Under the pieces are notes generated by a model that was given only the letters and a program-made list of their open reading frames with translations, searched no databases and was not told the origin of the DNA. Source: Catenulispora sp. EB89 (lineage in GTDB: Bacteria; Actinomycetota; Actinomycetes; Streptomycetales; Catenulisporaceae). From it: 64,000 bases of DNA. The stretch covers positions 1 to 64,000 of the forward strand of contig NZ_JBGCCU010000027.1 of NCBI RefSeq assembly GCF_041261445.1, read 5' to 3'. The position numbers were made by a program, and so were the translations under genes. Of this stretch, positions 27,943 through 41,502 are shown one piece after another. Each line of letters starts with the position of its first letter. Within the stretch, counting starts at the first letter, position 1.

Positions 27943-28949
27943 AGCGCCACCTGTTGTCCACCGCCGACCTCTCCCGCGACGACGCGGTGCTGATCCTGGA
28001 CACCGCCGAGGAGATCGCCCGGCTGGCGGCCCGCCCGATCAAGAAGCTGCCGACGCTGCGCGGCCGCACCGTGGTCAATCTCTTCTTCGAGGACTCCACC
28101 CGGACCCGGACCTCCTTCGAGGTCGCGGCCAAACGGCTCAGCGCCGATGTGATCAATTTCTCGGCCAAGGGCTCCAGCGTCTCCAAGGGCGAGTCCCTGA
28201 AGGACACCGCGCTCACCCTGGAGGCCATGGGCGCCGACGCCGTCGTCGTCCGGCACAGCGCCTCCGGCGCCGCCTACCGGCTCGCGAACGCCGGCTGGAG
28301 CTCCAGCCACGTGGTCAACGCCGGCGACGGCACCCACGAGCACCCCACGCAGGCCCTGCTGGACGCCTTCACCATGCGCCGCCACCTCGGCGGCTTCGAC
28401 GGCCGCCGGGTCACCGTGGTCGGCGACGTCCTGCACTCCCGGGTCGCGCGCTCCAACGTCCACCTGCTGGCCACCCTCGGCGCCCGGGTGACGCTGGTCG
28501 CCCCGCCGACCCTGCTCCCGGTCGGCGTCGAGAGCTGGCCCTGCGACGTCTCCTACGACCTGGACGCGGCCGTCCCGGGCAGCGACGCGATCATGATGCT
28601 GCGGGTCCAGCGCGAGCGGATGAACGGCGGCTTCTTCCCCACCCAGCGCGAGTACAGCCGCCGCTACGGCCTGGACGCCCAGCGCATGGCCAAGCTGCCG
28701 GACAAGGCGATCGTCATGCACCCGGGGCCGATGGTCCGCGGCATGGAGATCTCCGCCGCGGTCGCCGACTCCGACCGCTCGGTCATCGTCGAGCAGGTCG
28801 CCAACGGCGTCAGCGTCCGGATGGCCGTGCTCTACCTGCTGCTCAGCGGCAGCGAGTCCGCGATCGGCAGCGACGAGGGCCAGGGTCAGGGCCAGGCTCA
28901 GGGCCAGAACCAGCACCAGAACACCGAATCGAAGGGCGCCGCCGCGTGA
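27939..28949 (+). CDS. pyrB: Aspartate carbamoyltransferase catalytic subunit
   Basis: A 336-residue enzyme that condenses carbamoyl phosphate with aspartate. The carbamoyl-phosphate motif is [10 protein letters not shown] near residues 51-60; [15 protein letters not shown] and [13 protein letters not shown] form the rest of the site. The core ends near residue 305. An added tail of alternating Gly/Gln/Asn ([16 protein letters not shown]) is probably disordered and is not part of the fold. No pyrI regulatory subunit is present. It overlaps pyrR and pyrC by four bases each. Confidence 0.96.
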   Translation: MKRHLLSTADLSRDDAVLILDTAEEIARLAARPIKKLPTLRGRTVVNLFFEDSTRTRTSFEVAAKRLSADVINFSAKGSSVSKGESLKDTALTLEAMGADAVVVRHSASGAAYRLANAGWSSSHVVNAGDGTHEHPTQALLDAFTMRRHLGGFDGRRVTVVGDVLHSRVARSNVHLLATLGARVTLVAPPTLLPVGVESWPCDVSYDLDAAVPGSDAIMMLRVQRERMNGGFFPTQREYSRRYGLDAQRMAKLPDKAIVMHPGPMVRGMEISAAVADSDRSVIVEQVANGVSVRMAVLYLLLSGSESAIGSDEGQGQGQAQGQNQHQNTESKGAAA

Positions 28950-30238
28950 GCACCACCTACCTGATCAAGAACGCGAGCGTCCTGGGCGGTGACCCGCAGG
29001 ACCTGCTCCTGCGCGACGGCATCATCGCCGAGGCCGGGGCCCTGGGCCCGGTCCCGGGCACCGTGGTGGTCGACGCCGGCGGCCTGATCGCGCTGCCGGG
29101 CCTGGTCGACCTGCACACCCACCTGCGCGAGCCGGGCCGCGAGGACGCTGAGACCGTCGACACCGGTACCCAGGCCGCGGCGCTCGGCGGCTTCACCGCC
29201 GTGCACGCCATGGCCAACACCGACCCGGTCGCCGACACCGCCGGCGTGGTCGAGCAGGTCTGGCGCCTGGGCCGGGAGGCCGGGCACTGCGACGTGTTCC
29301 CGGTCGGCGCGGTCACCGTGGGCCTGGCCGGCGAGCGGCTGGCCGAGCTCGGCGCGATGGCCGACTCCGCGGCCCGGGTCCGGGTCTTCTCCGACGACGG
29401 CAAGTGCGTCTCCGACGCGAACCTGATGCGGCGCGCGCTGGAGTACGTGAAGGCCTTCGACGGCGTCATCGCGCAGCACGCGCAGGAGCCCCGCCTTACC
29501 GAGGGCGCGCAGATGAACGAGGGCGAGCTGTCCGGGATCCTGGGCCTGACCGGCTGGCCGGCGGTCGCCGAGGAGGCGATCATCGCCCGCGACATCCTGC
29601 TGGCCGCGCACACCAAGTCCCGCCTGCACGTCTGCCACGTCTCCACGGCCGGCTCGGTGGAGCTGATCCGCTGGGCCAAGTCCAAGGGCTACCCGGTCAC
29701 CGCCGAGGTCACCCCGCACCACCTGATCCTCACCGAGGACCTGGTGAAGAGCTACGACCCGATCTACAAGGTGAACCCGCCGCTGCGCACCGCCGCGGAC
29801 GTCGAGGCGCTGCGCGCGGGCCTGGCCGACGGCACCATCGACGCCGTCGCCACCGACCACGCCCCGCACCCGCAGGAGGACAAGGACTGCGAGTGGGCCG
29901 CGGCGGCCATGGGCATGCTCGGCCTGGAGACCGCGCTGTCCGTGGTGCAGCAGACCATGGTCGACAGCGGCCTGATGAGCTGGGCCGACGTCGCGGACCG
30001 GATGTCCGTGCGCCCGGCCGCGATCGGCCAGGTCGACGACCGGCACGGCCGCCCGCTGGCCGTCGGCGAGCCGGCGAACCTGGTCCTGGTCGACCCGAAC
30101 GCGAAGCGCACCGTGGACCGCACGGGGCTGGCCTCGCTGTCCCAGAACACCCCGTATCAGGGCATGGAGCTGCCGGGCGCGGTCGTGGCGACGTTCCTGC
30201 GCGGGACCGCCACCGTTCTGGACGGGAAGCTCGCATGA
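28946..30238 (+). CDS. pyrC: Dihydroorotase
   Basis: A 430-residue class I amidohydrolase-fold dihydroorotase. The metal motif is [13 protein letters not shown] near residues 57-69. Further ligands lie in [15 protein letters not shown] and AVATDHAPH. It closes carbamoyl aspartate to dihydroorotate. GTG start overlaps the pyrB stop (GTGA). Its stop overlaps the ATG of the following membrane-protein gene. Confidence 0.95.
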   Translation: MSTTYLIKNASVLGGDPQDLLLRDGIIAEAGALGPVPGTVVVDAGGLIALPGLVDLHTHLREPGREDAETVDTGTQAAALGGFTAVHAMANTDPVADTAGVVEQVWRLGREAGHCDVFPVGAVTVGLAGERLAELGAMADSAARVRVFSDDGKCVSDANLMRRALEYVKAFDGVIAQHAQEPRLTEGAQMNEGELSGILGLTGWPAVAEEAIIARDILLAAHTKSRLHVCHVSTAGSVELIRWAKSKGYPVTAEVTPHHLILTEDLVKSYDPIYKVNPPLRTAADVEALRAGLADGTIDAVATDHAPHPQEDKDCEWAAAAMGMLGLETALSVVQQTMVDSGLMSWADVADRMSVRPAAIGQVDDRHGRPLAVGEPANLVLVDPNAKRTVDRTGLASLSQNTPYQGMELPGAVVATFLRGTATVLDGKLA

Positions 30239-30789
30239 ACACCCTGATCTCAGCCGCGGGCGAGCACTCGGCCCCGGTCACGCACATCGGCCAGCGGATC
30301 GTCTGGACCATCGTCACCCTGGCCGCGATGGGCGGCATCTACCTGCTGATGTGGCGGGGCTGGAAGAAGCGCAAAGCCCGGCAGTCCGACCTGCAGCCGC
30401 TGAACGAGGTCCCGGCCGGGGCCTTCTCCGGCGAGGGCTTCGAGACCGTCTACGTGTCCACGACCTCCGAGGGCGACTGGCTGGACCGGATCGCCGTGCA
30501 CGGCCTCGGCCAGCGCAGCAACGCGCAGGTCCACGTGGCCGAGGCCGGCGTGCTCATCGACCGTGAGCCGACGGCCGTCTTCATCCCGGCCGCCGCGATC
30601 CGCGGCATCCGCCTGGCCTCCGGGATGGCCGGCAAGTATCTCCGGGGTGAAGGCCTGGTGGTGATCACCTGGCAGCACGGTGACCGCACGCTGGACACCG
30701 GCGTCGACCCCCGGCACGGGACTGATGAACTGATGTCGGCCCTGGAGGCCCACTTCGCAGTAAGCGCAACAGAAAGGCCGTCCGCATGA
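30235..30789 (+). CDS. Conserved membrane protein of the pyrimidine operon
   Basis: A 184-residue protein with one membrane segment near residues 22-40 ([20 protein letters not shown]). A basic patch ([10 protein letters not shown]) and a soluble domain of about 140 residues follow, including [12 protein letters not shown]-like and [20 protein letters not shown] segments. A small membrane gene at this place between pyrC and carA recurs in actinobacteria, but I know of no assigned function. It overlaps pyrC by four bases and carA by four, so it is made in step with the pathway enzymes. A role in anchoring or transport would be speculation. Confidence 0.85.
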   Translation: MNTLISAAGEHSAPVTHIGQRIVWTIVTLAAMGGIYLLMWRGWKKRKARQSDLQPLNEVPAGAFSGEGFETVYVSTTSEGDWLDRIAVHGLGQRSNAQVHVAEAGVLIDREPTAVFIPAAAIRGIRLASGMAGKYLRGEGLVVITWQHGDRTLDTGVDPRHGTDELMSALEAHFAVSATERPSA

Positions 30790-31934
30790 GCAATCGACCC
30801 CCGGCGATCCTCGTCCTGGAGGACGGACGGACCTTCCGCGGCGACTCCTACGGCGCGCTCGGCGAGACCTACGGCGAGGCCGTCTTCACCACCGGCATGA
30901 CCGGCTATCAGGAGACCCTGACCGACCCCTCCTACCACCGCCAGGTCGTCGTGATGACGGCCCCGCACATCGGCAACACCGGCGTCAACGACGAGGACCC
31001 CGAGTCCCGGCAGATCTGGGTCGCCGGCTACGTGGTCCGCGACCCCAGCCGCGTGGCCTCCAACTGGCGCTCGCAGCGCACGCTGGACGAGGAGCTGGTC
31101 TCGCAGGGCATCGTCGGCATCTCCGGCGTCGACACCCGCGCCATCACCCGGCACCTGCGCGAGCGCGGCGCGATGCGCTGCGGCGTGTTCTCCGGCGACC
31201 TGGCCGCCCTGGACCCGGCCGCGCTGGTCGAGAAGGTCAAGGCGAGCCCGGAGATGGCCGGTGCGGACCTGGTCGGCGACGTCACCACCAAGCAGGGCTA
31301 CGTCGTCGAGCCGATCGGCGAGCACAGGTTCACCGTCGCGGCCTACGACCTCGGTATCAAGTCCATGACACCGCACCGGATGGCCGAGCGCGGCGCCCGG
31401 GTGCACGTGCTGTCCGCCTCCGCGACCCTGGAGGACGTCCTGGCGCTGGCGCCGGACGGCTTCTTCATGAGCAACGGCCCCGGCGACCCGGAGACCACCG
31501 AGGAGACGATGGTCCCGATCGTGCAGGCGGTCCTGGACCGGAGGATCCCGGTCTTCGGGATCTGCTTCGGCAACCAGATCCTCGGCCGGGCCTTCGGCTT
31601 CGGCACCTACAAGCTCAAGTACGGCCACCGCGGCATCAACCAGCCGGTGCAGGACCGCGCGACCGGCAAGGTCGAGGTCACCGCGCACAACCACGGGTTC
31701 GCCGTGGACGCGCCGCTGGACAAGGTCAGCGACACCAAGTACGGCCGGGTCGAGGTCAGCCACGTCTGCCTGAACGACGACGTGGTGGAGGGCCTGCGGG
31801 CCCTGGACGTCCCGGCCTTCAGCGTGCAGTACCACCCGGAGGCGGCGGCCGGCCCGCACGACGCCGCCTACCTGTTCGACAGGTTCACGGATCTCATGGC
31901 CGAGACGAAGAACAACCAGAAGAGCGAGGCCTGA
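30786..31934 (+). CDS. carA: Carbamoyl-phosphate synthase small subunit
   Basis: A 382-residue glutamine amidotransferase subunit that supplies ammonia to CarB. The class I triad is visible: Cys260 in [10 protein letters not shown], His350 and Glu352 in QYHPEA. The N-terminal CPSase small-subunit domain begins [16 protein letters not shown]. It overlaps the preceding membrane-protein gene by four bases and is separated from carB by one base, so the two subunits are translated together. Confidence 0.97.
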   Translation: MSNRPPAILVLEDGRTFRGDSYGALGETYGEAVFTTGMTGYQETLTDPSYHRQVVVMTAPHIGNTGVNDEDPESRQIWVAGYVVRDPSRVASNWRSQRTLDEELVSQGIVGISGVDTRAITRHLRERGAMRCGVFSGDLAALDPAALVEKVKASPEMAGADLVGDVTTKQGYVVEPIGEHRFTVAAYDLGIKSMTPHRMAERGARVHVLSASATLEDVLALAPDGFFMSNGPGDPETTEETMVPIVQAVLDRRIPVFGICFGNQILGRAFGFGTYKLKYGHRGINQPVQDRATGKVEVTAHNHGFAVDAPLDKVSDTKYGRVEVSHVCLNDDVVEGLRALDVPAFSVQYHPEAAAGPHDAAYLFDRFTDLMAETKNNQKSEA

Positions 31935-31935
31935 G

Positions 31936-35233
<3,298 letters not shown>

Positions 35234-35235
<2 letters not shown>

Positions 35236-35343
35236 ACACCTCGGCGCCGAGGTATCTCGTTCGCGAGGTATATCGGCGCCGAGGTATACCGATTCGAAAT
35301 ATATCGACGCCGAGGTATCTCGGCCGCGAGGTACCTCGGAGCC
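35234..35343. repeat. Seven-unit 16-bp repeat array between carB and pyrD
   Basis: Seven units begin at 35234, 35249, 35265, 35281, 35296, 35312 and 35328, each 15 or 16 bases, with consensus GAGGTATCTCGGCGCC. Units 1 and 5 are the most diverged (GAACACCTCGGCGCC and GAAATATATCGACGCC). Most units contain a CGAG...CTCG-like dyad, and ACCTCGGCGCCGAGGT at 35238-35253 is a perfect 16-base palindrome. There are no spacers, so it is not a CRISPR. It fills the whole gap up to the pyrD leader inside an otherwise compact operon. Confidence 0.9.
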
Positions 35344-35388
35344 GGTGTCGGCGGCCGTGGCGGTAGGGAATCAAGGAAGGTGCCTGCG

Positions 35389-36519
35389 ATGCGGATCTAT
35401 CCGAAACTGTTCAACCTGGTGTTCCGTCGGATGGACGCCGAGCAGGCCCACCGTCTCGGCTTCGGCGCGATCAAGGCGGCCGGCGCGCTGCCGGCCGGCG
35501 CCGGCCTGGCGCTGCTGGAGCGGCTGTTCCCGGTGCACGACCCGGTGCTCAAGCAGACCGTGTTCGGCGTGGAGTTCCCGGCGCCGTTCGGCCTGGCCGC
35601 CGGCTTCGACAAGAACGCCGAGGGCATCGACGCGCTGGCCGCCCTGGGCTTCGGCTCGGTGGAGATCGGCACGGTCACCGGCCAGGGCCAGCCCGGCAAC
35701 GAGCAGCCCCGGCTGGCCCGGTTGATCGCCGACCGCGCGGTGGTGAACCGCATGGGCTTCAACAACGGCGGCGCCGAGGAGGTCGCGCGGCGGCTCAAGC
35801 GGCGGGTGGCCAAGCCCGAGCGCTGGGACAAGGTGCCGCCGGTGGTCGGCGTCAACATCGGCAAGACGAAGATGGTGCCGGAGGACGAGGCCGCGACCGA
35901 CTACGTGGTGTCGACCAAGCTGCTGGCGCCGTACGCCGACTACCTGGTGGTCAACGTCTCCTCGCCGAACACGCCGGGGCTGCGCAACCTGCAGGCCGTC
36001 GAGGTGCTGCGGCCGCTGCTGAAGGCGGTGCGCGCGGCGGCCGACGAGGCGGTCCCGGGGCGGCACGTGCCGCTGCTGGTGAAGATCGCCCCGGACCTGG
36101 CCGACGCCGATGTCGACGCGGTCGCCGACCTGGCCCTGGAACTGCACCTGGACGGCGTCATCGCGACCAACACGACGATCGGCCGCTCGGGGCTGAAGTC
36201 CTCCGAGGAGAAGGTCTCGGCCGCCGGCGGCGGCGGCCTGTCGGGCGCGCCGCTGAAGACGCGGTCGCTGGAGGTGCTGCGCCGGCTGCGCGCCCGGACC
36301 GGGGGCAAGCTGGTGCTGATCTCGGTCGGCGGCGTGGAGACCGTGAACGACGCCTGGCAGCGCCTGGTCGCCGGCGCCGACCTGGTCCAGGGCTACACCG
36401 GGTTCATCTACGAGGGACCGGGCTGGGCGTCTCGGATCAATCGCGGGCTCGCCGAGAAGGTGCGGGCCGGCGGATACACGAGCTTGCGCGACGCCGTCGA
36501 GGCGGCACGCGTTTCTTAG
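35389..36519 (+). CDS. pyrD: Quinone-dependent dihydroorotate dehydrogenase (class 2)
   Basis: A 376-residue flavoenzyme oxidising dihydroorotate with a membrane quinone as acceptor. The N-terminal extension (residues 1-40, [20 protein letters not shown]) is the membrane-associating helix pair of class 2. FMN-site motifs are [22 protein letters not shown] and [15 protein letters not shown]. The catalytic serine lies in that last motif. ATG at 35389 is preferred to GTG at 35380 because AAGGAAGG lies eight bases upstream of it. It is part of the pyr operon but separated from carB by the 16-bp repeat array. Confidence 0.95.
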   Translation: MRIYPKLFNLVFRRMDAEQAHRLGFGAIKAAGALPAGAGLALLERLFPVHDPVLKQTVFGVEFPAPFGLAAGFDKNAEGIDALAALGFGSVEIGTVTGQGQPGNEQPRLARLIADRAVVNRMGFNNGGAEEVARRLKRRVAKPERWDKVPPVVGVNIGKTKMVPEDEAATDYVVSTKLLAPYADYLVVNVSSPNTPGLRNLQAVEVLRPLLKAVRAAADEAVPGRHVPLLVKIAPDLADADVDAVADLALELHLDGVIATNTTIGRSGLKSSEEKVSAAGGGGLSGAPLKTRSLEVLRRLRARTGGKLVLISVGGVETVNDAWQRLVAGADLVQGYTGFIYEGPGWASRINRGLAEKVRAGGYTSLRDAVEAARVS

Positions 36520-36543
36520 GACTCATATATAAGGAGAGTTGTC

Positions 36544-37389
36544 ATGGCTGCTCGACCGGATTCCCCGTTCGGCGCACGGTTGCGGACCGCTCTCGACGAG
36601 CGCGGCCCGCTGTGCGCCGGCGTCGACCCGCACACCGCGCTGCTGGCGCAGTGGGGCCTCGACGACGACGTCGCGGGGCTGGAGCGGTTCTCGTACACGG
36701 TGGTCGAGGCGCTGGCCGACCGGGTCGCCGTCCTGAAGCCGCAGTCGGCCTTCTTCGAGCGCTACGGCAGCCGCGGCATCGCGGTCCTGGAGCGCGTCGT
36801 CGACGACGCCCGCTCGGCCGGCACCCTGGTGATCATGGACGCCAAGCGCGGCGACATCGGCTCCACGGTCGCGGCCTACGCCGACGCCTACCTGGAGCCC
36901 TCCTCGCCGCTGTTCTCGGACGCGCTGACCGCGAACCCGTACCTCGGCTTCGGCTCCCTGGAGCCGCTGTACGCGCTGGCGGAGAAGAACAACGCCGGCG
37001 TGTTCGTGCTCGGACTGACCTCGAACCCCGAGGGCGCGCAGGTCCAGGGCGCGGTCGGCGCGTCGGGCCGCAGCGTCGCGGAGGAGATCATCGCCGCCGC
37101 GGCCGCCCGCAACGCCGACGCCTCCCCGATGGGCCCGATCGGCGTGGTGGTCGGCGGCACCGTCGAGACCCCGACCTTCGACCTCGGCCGCCTGAACGGC
37201 GCGTACCTGGTGCCCGGCATCGGCGCCCAGGGCGCGACCGCCGAGGACGTGAAGCGCATCTTCGGCGCCGGCGCGCACAACGTCGTACCGGCGAGCAGCC
37301 GCGAGATCCTGCGCGGCGGGCCTTCGGTGGCCGGACTGCGGGACGCGGCTGCTCGGGCGGTGGATGAGCTGCAGGGGATCTTGGACTAG
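36544..37389 (+). CDS. pyrF: Orotidine 5'-phosphate decarboxylase (type 2)
   Basis: A 281-residue TIM-barrel enzyme forming UMP from OMP. The catalytic signature is MDAKRGDIGST with Lys101. This spelling and the length mark the type 2 subfamily usual in actinobacteria, against about 230-240 residues for the E. coli type. Phosphate-binding residues are in VPGIGAQGAT. The ATG follows AAGGAGAG, 24 bases after the pyrD stop. It is the last gene of the pyr operon and faces a serine hydrolase tail-to-tail across 18 bases. Confidence 0.96.
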   Translation: MAARPDSPFGARLRTALDERGPLCAGVDPHTALLAQWGLDDDVAGLERFSYTVVEALADRVAVLKPQSAFFERYGSRGIAVLERVVDDARSAGTLVIMDAKRGDIGSTVAAYADAYLEPSSPLFSDALTANPYLGFGSLEPLYALAEKNNAGVFVLGLTSNPEGAQVQGAVGASGRSVAEEIIAAAAARNADASPMGPIGVVVGGTVETPTFDLGRLNGAYLVPGIGAQGATAEDVKRIFGAGAHNVVPASSREILRGGPSVAGLRDAAARAVDELQGILD

Positions 37390-37407
37390 GTCCCGTTCCG
37401 GCCGGAG

Positions 37408-38580
37408 CTACCCTGCCCGGCAGAGCTCCTTGTCGACCAGCGCGTTGGTGGCCAGCTGGATGGCCTCGCTGCCGTCGCCGGTGCTGGAGACCACGACGCT
37501 GCGGCCGGTGTCCGGCGCGACGGCGTCCCAGGTCTGGTAGCCCGGCACGCCGCCGGGGTGGCCGAAGTAGCCGCCGCCGCAGGAGAGCGGGAACCAGGCC
37601 AGCCCCAGGCCGTAGCGGGCGTCGGGCCAGAAGACGCTGAGCTGGGCCGCCGGGATGGTGGTCTCCATGGCGGCGAGTTGGGCCGGGGCCAGCAGGCGGC
37701 CGCTGGTCAGGGCCGTGTAGAAGCGGCCCAGGTCGCCGGTGGTGCTGATGATCGAGCCGGCCGCGTCGATCATGCTCGGGTTGAGCACGGTGACGTCCAC
37801 CGGATCGGTGCCGCCGAAGGTCGAGTAGCCCTCGGCGTGCGGGCCGCGGATGTACGGGACCGTGCCCGGGATCACGGTGTGGCGCAGGCCCAGCGGCTTG
37901 ATGATCCGGGCCTCGACCTCGTGCGCCCAGGTCTGGCCGGTGACCTGCTTGATGATCATGCCGAGCAGGACGTAGTTGGTGTTCGAGTACGAGATTCCGG
38001 TGCCCGGCGCGAAGGTCGGCTCGTGTTTCATCGCCAGCGCCACCAGCTGCGCCGGGGTGTAGACGTCGAAGCGGCCGGTCTGGTAGCCGGCGGCGGTGGC
38101 GATCTCGGGCAGGTCGTGGGCGAAGTCGTAGATGCCCGAGGTGTGCTGGAGCAGCTCGTTGACGGTGATCCGGCTGCCGTCGTTGCCGTTGCCGGCGACC
38201 ACCCCGGGCAGCCAGTGGCCGACCGTGTCCGACAACGACAGCCGACCCTCGCCGACCAGCTGGAGCACGACCGTGGCGACGAAACTCTTGGTCGCGCTGC
38301 CGATCCGGAACCGGGCGTCCAGCGGCACCGGCGCTCCGGTGGCGGTGTCGGCCACCCCGGACCGGACGGTCTGCCGGCCGTTCGGCGTGGTCACCGAGAC
38401 CAGGACGCCGGGCGCCCCGGCGGCGCGGATCGCGTCGGCCTCTTGTTGCAGCCGGCCGGCATGCTGCGGGCCTGCCGGGGTCGCGCCGGTGTCGGCGCTG
38501 GCAGGCGCGGCGGCGGCCAGCCCCACTGCCGCCGTGAGGAGGAGCGCGGGCACGGTGTGATTCAGCGTTTTCCAACGCAT
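37408..38580 (-). CDS. Secreted serine hydrolase, beta-lactamase/D-Ala-D-Ala carboxypeptidase family
   Basis: A 390-residue exported protein of the class C beta-lactamase superfamily (MEROPS S12-like). An N-terminal signal peptide of about 29 residues ends in APASAD. The serine/lysine pair is in GSATKSF near residues 93-99. The YxN motif is YSNTNY, and GHPGGVPG stands at the KTG-equivalent position. Likely activity is on peptidoglycan D-Ala peptides or small esters; true beta-lactamase function cannot be concluded. It is divergent from the histidine kinase across a gap with two dyads, so the two-component system may control it. Confidence 0.9.
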   Translation of the reverse strand: MRWKTLNHTVPALLLTAAVGLAAAAPASADTGATPAGPQHAGRLQQEADAIRAAGAPGVLVSVTTPNGRQTVRSGVADTATGAPVPLDARFRIGSATKSFVATVVLQLVGEGRLSLSDTVGHWLPGVVAGNGNDGSRITVNELLQHTSGIYDFAHDLPEIATAAGYQTGRFDVYTPAQLVALAMKHEPTFAPGTGISYSNTNYVLLGMIIKQVTGQTWAHEVEARIIKPLGLRHTVIPGTVPYIRGPHAEGYSTFGGTDPVDVTVLNPSMIDAAGSIISTTGDLGRFYTALTSGRLLAPAQLAAMETTIPAAQLSVFWPDARYGLGLAWFPLSCGGGYFGHPGGVPGYQTWDAVAPDTGRSVVVSSTGDGSEAIQLATNALVDKELCRAG

Positions 38581-38649
38581 GGTCGATCTCGCTTTCTGGT
38601 TGTCGGCGTCTCGCTGGCAGGGACGCTAGTGAGATCGCGGACCGAGACC

Positions 38650-38692
38650 GTCCCCCTGTCGGGGACACCGTCCGTACCCCCGTGGGGGGACG
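38650..38692. promoter_or_regulatory. Pair of dyads between serine hydrolase and histidine kinase
   Basis: GTCCCC...GGGGAC at 38650-38666 has a five-base spacer. It is followed by CCGTCC...GGACGG with an inner CCCCC...GGGGG pair at about 38668-38693. The two lie in the middle of the 145-base divergent gap and upstream of the kinase -10 box (TAGAGT, 38713-38718). They are candidate binding sites for the adjacent response regulator; that link is inferred from position only. Confidence 0.5.
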
Positions 38693-38725
38693 GCTGCGGC
38701 AGCACAGGTGTTTAGAGTCTGGAGA

Positions 38726-39910
38726 GTGTTGATCCAGACGGTGGACCCGATGGGTGCCGCGACGCGCGCTCTGCGCAGAGTCCCCGAGGACGTCGCCGAC
38801 GTGGCGCTCGCCGCCGCGTTCCTGGCCGCGATGGTCGTCGAGCGGGCGCGGATGCTGTCGGGGGAGCGGTTGGCAGCCGCGATCGCGCTGAGCGTGGTCA
38901 TGGCCGGCTGCGTGGCGCTCCGTCGCCGAGTGCCCTACGCGGGCTACATCGTCGGCTCGACGGCGCTCATGGCGGAGGCGCTGTGGATCGCCCCCAGCCC
39001 GATCTCGCCCTACGCGAACCTGGTCTGCCTCTACTCCCTCGGCCTGTACGCGACACGCAGCCGCGCCCGCTGGGGTCCGCTGATCCTGATCCCCGGCGTC
39101 GTCGCCTACTTCGCGAAGTTCCCGTCCGCCACCCTCACCATGCCCGCCGGCGTCCTGTTCACCTGGTGGCTCGCCTGGGCCGTCGGGTACGGCGCGGCCC
39201 GGCGGCACGAGGAGCAGCGGGCGGCCCGGCAGGCGGTGCGGCGGGCGGCGGTGGCCGACGAGCGGCTGCGGCTGGCGCGCGAGCTGCACGATCTGATCGG
39301 GCACACGGTCAACGTGATGGTGGTGCAGGCCGGCGCGGGCCGGCGGGTCCTGGACCGGGATCCGGGGAAGACCCGGGAGATCCTGACCGGCCTGGAGCAC
39401 ATCGGCCGGGACGCGCTCACCGAGCTGGACCGGGTGCTCGGCCTGCTGCGGCGGCACGAGCCGGGCGGGCTCGGCGACCTTCTCGACACCTCGCCCGGCA
39501 TCGCGGAGCTGCCCCGGCTGGTCGAGCGCATGGCGCAGGCCGGGGTCCGGGTGACGGTCCGGATGGATCCGGCCGTGTCGGACGTGATCCCGAGCGTGGA
39601 CCTGTCGGCCTACCGGATCGTCCAGGAGGCGCTGACCAACGCGCTGAAGCACGGCGGCGCCAGGTCGGCGAGCGTCACGGTCCGCCACGACGGCCGGGCC
39701 GTGGACATCGAGGTCTGCGACGACGGACGCGGCAGCCCGGCCGGCTACCTACCCGGGCGCGGGCTGCTGGGCATCGCCGAGCGGGTCGCGGCGTTCGGCG
39801 GCAGCGTCGAGCACGGCAGCGTCGAGCGCGGCGGAGGCGAGCACGGCGGCGAGCACAGCGGAGGCGACCGGGGCGGCTTCCGGCTGCGGGCCGTGCTCCC
39901 GGTCCCATGA
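38726..39910 (+). CDS. Two-component sensor histidine kinase (HisKA_3)
   Basis: A NarL-type sensor kinase of about 394 residues with four to five membrane segments in the first 150 residues and no large outer domain. The phosphoacceptor His188 is in [11 protein letters not shown] and the ATP-binding N-box in [11 protein letters not shown]. The region between the G boxes and the C terminus holds a run of Gly/Glu/His repeats ([16 protein letters not shown]), likely a flexible loop. GTG at 38726 lies seven bases after TAGAGT, suggesting a leaderless transcript; GTG at 38708 would add six residues. It overlaps the response regulator by four bases. Confidence 0.88.
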   Translation: MLIQTVDPMGAATRALRRVPEDVADVALAAAFLAAMVVERARMLSGERLAAAIALSVVMAGCVALRRRVPYAGYIVGSTALMAEALWIAPSPISPYANLVCLYSLGLYATRSRARWGPLILIPGVVAYFAKFPSATLTMPAGVLFTWWLAWAVGYGAARRHEEQRAARQAVRRAAVADERLRLARELHDLIGHTVNVMVVQAGAGRRVLDRDPGKTREILTGLEHIGRDALTELDRVLGLLRRHEPGGLGDLLDTSPGIAELPRLVERMAQAGVRVTVRMDPAVSDVIPSVDLSAYRIVQEALTNALKHGGARSASVTVRHDGRAVDIEVCDDGRGSPAGYLPGRGLLGIAERVAAFGGSVEHGSVERGGGEHGGEHSGGDRGGFRLRAVLPVP

Positions 39911-40602
39911 CCGTCCGGGTCCTGATCGCCGACGACGACGCCCTGCTGCGCGCCGGCGTCACCGTCGTCCTCGGCACCGCGGACGGCGTCGAGGTGGTCG
40001 GCGAGGCGGCGGACGGCCTGCGCGCCGTCGAACTCTGCCGATCCCTGGAGCCGGACGTCGTCCTGATGGACGTGCGCATGCCCGGCGTCGACGGCATCGA
40101 GGCCACCCGCCGCATCGTCGGCGCCGCGCTGCCCACGCGGATCCTCGTGCTCACCACGTTCCACCACGACGAGTACGTCTGGGGCGCGCTCCGGGCCGGC
40201 GCCAGCGGCTTCCTGCTCAAGCGCTCCCCGCCTGAGCGGCTGATCGACGCCGTCCACACGGTGGCGGCCGGCGACGCGCTGCTCGATCCGGCGGTGACGC
40301 GGGACCTCGTGCGGCGCTTCGTCGAGCTGAGCGCGGCCGGCTCGGCGCGGGAGACGGCTCCGGCTCAGGCGTCGGCGAAGCGGAGGCGGCGCGAACTGGA
40401 CCGCCTGACCGAGCGCGAGAAGCAGGTCCTCCGGCTCGTCGCCGAAGGCTACGCCAACGCGGAGATCGCCGGCCTGCTGGTGATCGCGGAGTCCACCGCG
40501 AAGACCCATGTGAAGCGGATCCTCGCCAAGATCGGTGCGCGCGACCGGGCCCAGGCCGTCGTCATCGCCTACCAGGGCGGCTTGATGAGCCCTTGGACGT
40601 GA
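39907..40602 (+). CDS. NarL/LuxR-family response regulator
   Basis: A 231-residue regulator. The receiver domain (1-120) has the acidic pair near residues 9-10 (ADDD), the phosphoacceptor Asp55 in LMDVRMPG, and the conserved lysine in GFLLKRS. The C-terminal LuxR helix-turn-helix runs from about 160 ([20 protein letters not shown] to [15 protein letters not shown]). It is coupled to the kinase by an ATGA overlap. The partner promoter with two dyads upstream of the kinase is the obvious target to consider. Confidence 0.92.
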   Translation: MTVRVLIADDDALLRAGVTVVLGTADGVEVVGEAADGLRAVELCRSLEPDVVLMDVRMPGVDGIEATRRIVGAALPTRILVLTTFHHDEYVWGALRAGASGFLLKRSPPERLIDAVHTVAAGDALLDPAVTRDLVRRFVELSAAGSARETAPAQASAKRRRRELDRLTEREKQVLRLVAEGYANAEIAGLLVIAESTAKTHVKRILAKIGARDRAQAVVIAYQGGLMSPWT

Positions 40603-40604
40603 GA

Positions 40605-41036
40605 TCAGCCGGTCTCGAGAACGCGCTTGAGGCGGTTGAGCGAGACCTTGAAGAAGAGCCTGGTCGTCGGCCCGATCGCCAGCCAGCCGATCTTCCCCAG
40701 CACCCCGAGCGGCAGGTCTACCCGCTCCCACCACGTGACCCGGCACCGATCCGCACCGAGCGCCGCCACCTCGAACCCGCCGGTGCCGCGCACCACGTGC
40801 CCGGTGTGCAGCACCGCGCAGCTGCGCGGCGGGTCCCACGCGGTGACCGTCATCGTGTCCAGGAAGCCCAGCGGGCCGATCCCGGTCCAGCCCTCCAGCT
40901 TCTCGCCGACCGCGCTCGCCGTCCCGCGCACCCGCGTCGCGACCATCCACGTGCCCTGAGACGGCCAGTCGGCGATCGCCGCCCAGGCCCGCTCCGCCGG
41001 GACCGCGACGCCGACCGACACCCTCAGCTCAGCCAA
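40605..41036 (-). CDS. SRPBCC (START-like) family protein
   Basis: A 143-residue helix-grip-fold protein of the polyketide cyclase/dehydrase type. The family start is LRVSVGVAVPAERAWAAIADWPSQGTWM, followed by alternating strands and a C-terminal helix (LFFKVSLNRLKRVLE). Such proteins bind hydrophobic small molecules. The TTG start overlaps the stop of the upstream YjbR-family gene by eight bases. Its stop is two bases from that of the convergent response regulator. The ligand is unknown. Confidence 0.8.
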   Translation of the reverse strand: MAELRVSVGVAVPAERAWAAIADWPSQGTWMVATRVRGTASAVGEKLEGWTGIGPLGFLDTMTVTAWDPPRSCAVLHTGHVVRGTGGFEVAALGADRCRVTWWERVDLPLGVLGKIGWLAIGPTTRLFFKVSLNRLKRVLETG

Positions 41037-41448
41037 GGCGCGCCGCCAGCGTTTTGGGCGCCACCTTCCGGTACGCGTCCCGCACGATCTCCTCGACGTC
41101 CTCCCAGTCCGGGTCGTCGTCGAGGTTCACGCCGAGCCAGCCCCGGACGCCCACGTACGGCGGGCTGTAGAACGTGTCCGGGTCCTGCTCGATCCGCATC
41201 TCCTGCACGCCGTCGGCGGCCGGGCACCAGAAGCCCAGGCGCTTGCCGTGGTGGTGGTTGCAGAACATCACCAGGGTGCGCTTGCCGCGGATGAACCAGG
41301 TCGGCTCGCCGTGGCTCAGCCGCTCCTCGACCTCGGGGAGGTCCAGGCAGATCCTGCGGAGTTCTTCGAGCGCGACGATCTCCTCGGGCAGCATCGCTTC
41401 TTCGGGCGGCACGGCTTCTTCCGGTGGCATGGCCTTCTCGCGCGGCAT
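41029..41448 (-). CDS. MmcQ/YjbR family protein with PPEEA repeats
   Basis: A 139-residue protein. The C-terminal about 110 residues are the MmcQ/YjbR (CyaY-like fold) domain, with LRRICLDLPEVEERLSHGEPTW and YVGVRGWLGVNLD. The N-terminal 25 residues repeat a five-to-seven-residue unit: MPREKA, MPPEEA, VPPEEA, MLPEE. ATG at 41448 is chosen for its AGGATGGAG ribosome-binding site and because it includes the repeats; three in-frame ATG codons within the repeats are possible alternatives. Function of the family is not established. Confidence 0.8.
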   Translation of the reverse strand: MPREKAMPPEEAVPPEEAMLPEEIVALEELRRICLDLPEVEERLSHGEPTWFIRGKRTLVMFCNHHHGKRLGFWCPAADGVQEMRIEQDPDTFYSPPYVGVRGWLGVNLDDDPDWEDVEEIVRDAYRKVAPKTLAARLG

Positions 41449-41502
41449 GGCTCCATCCTCACGGTTCGCACTGACAGCGTCGAGCCGGGCCCGGCCGCCG
41501 CT

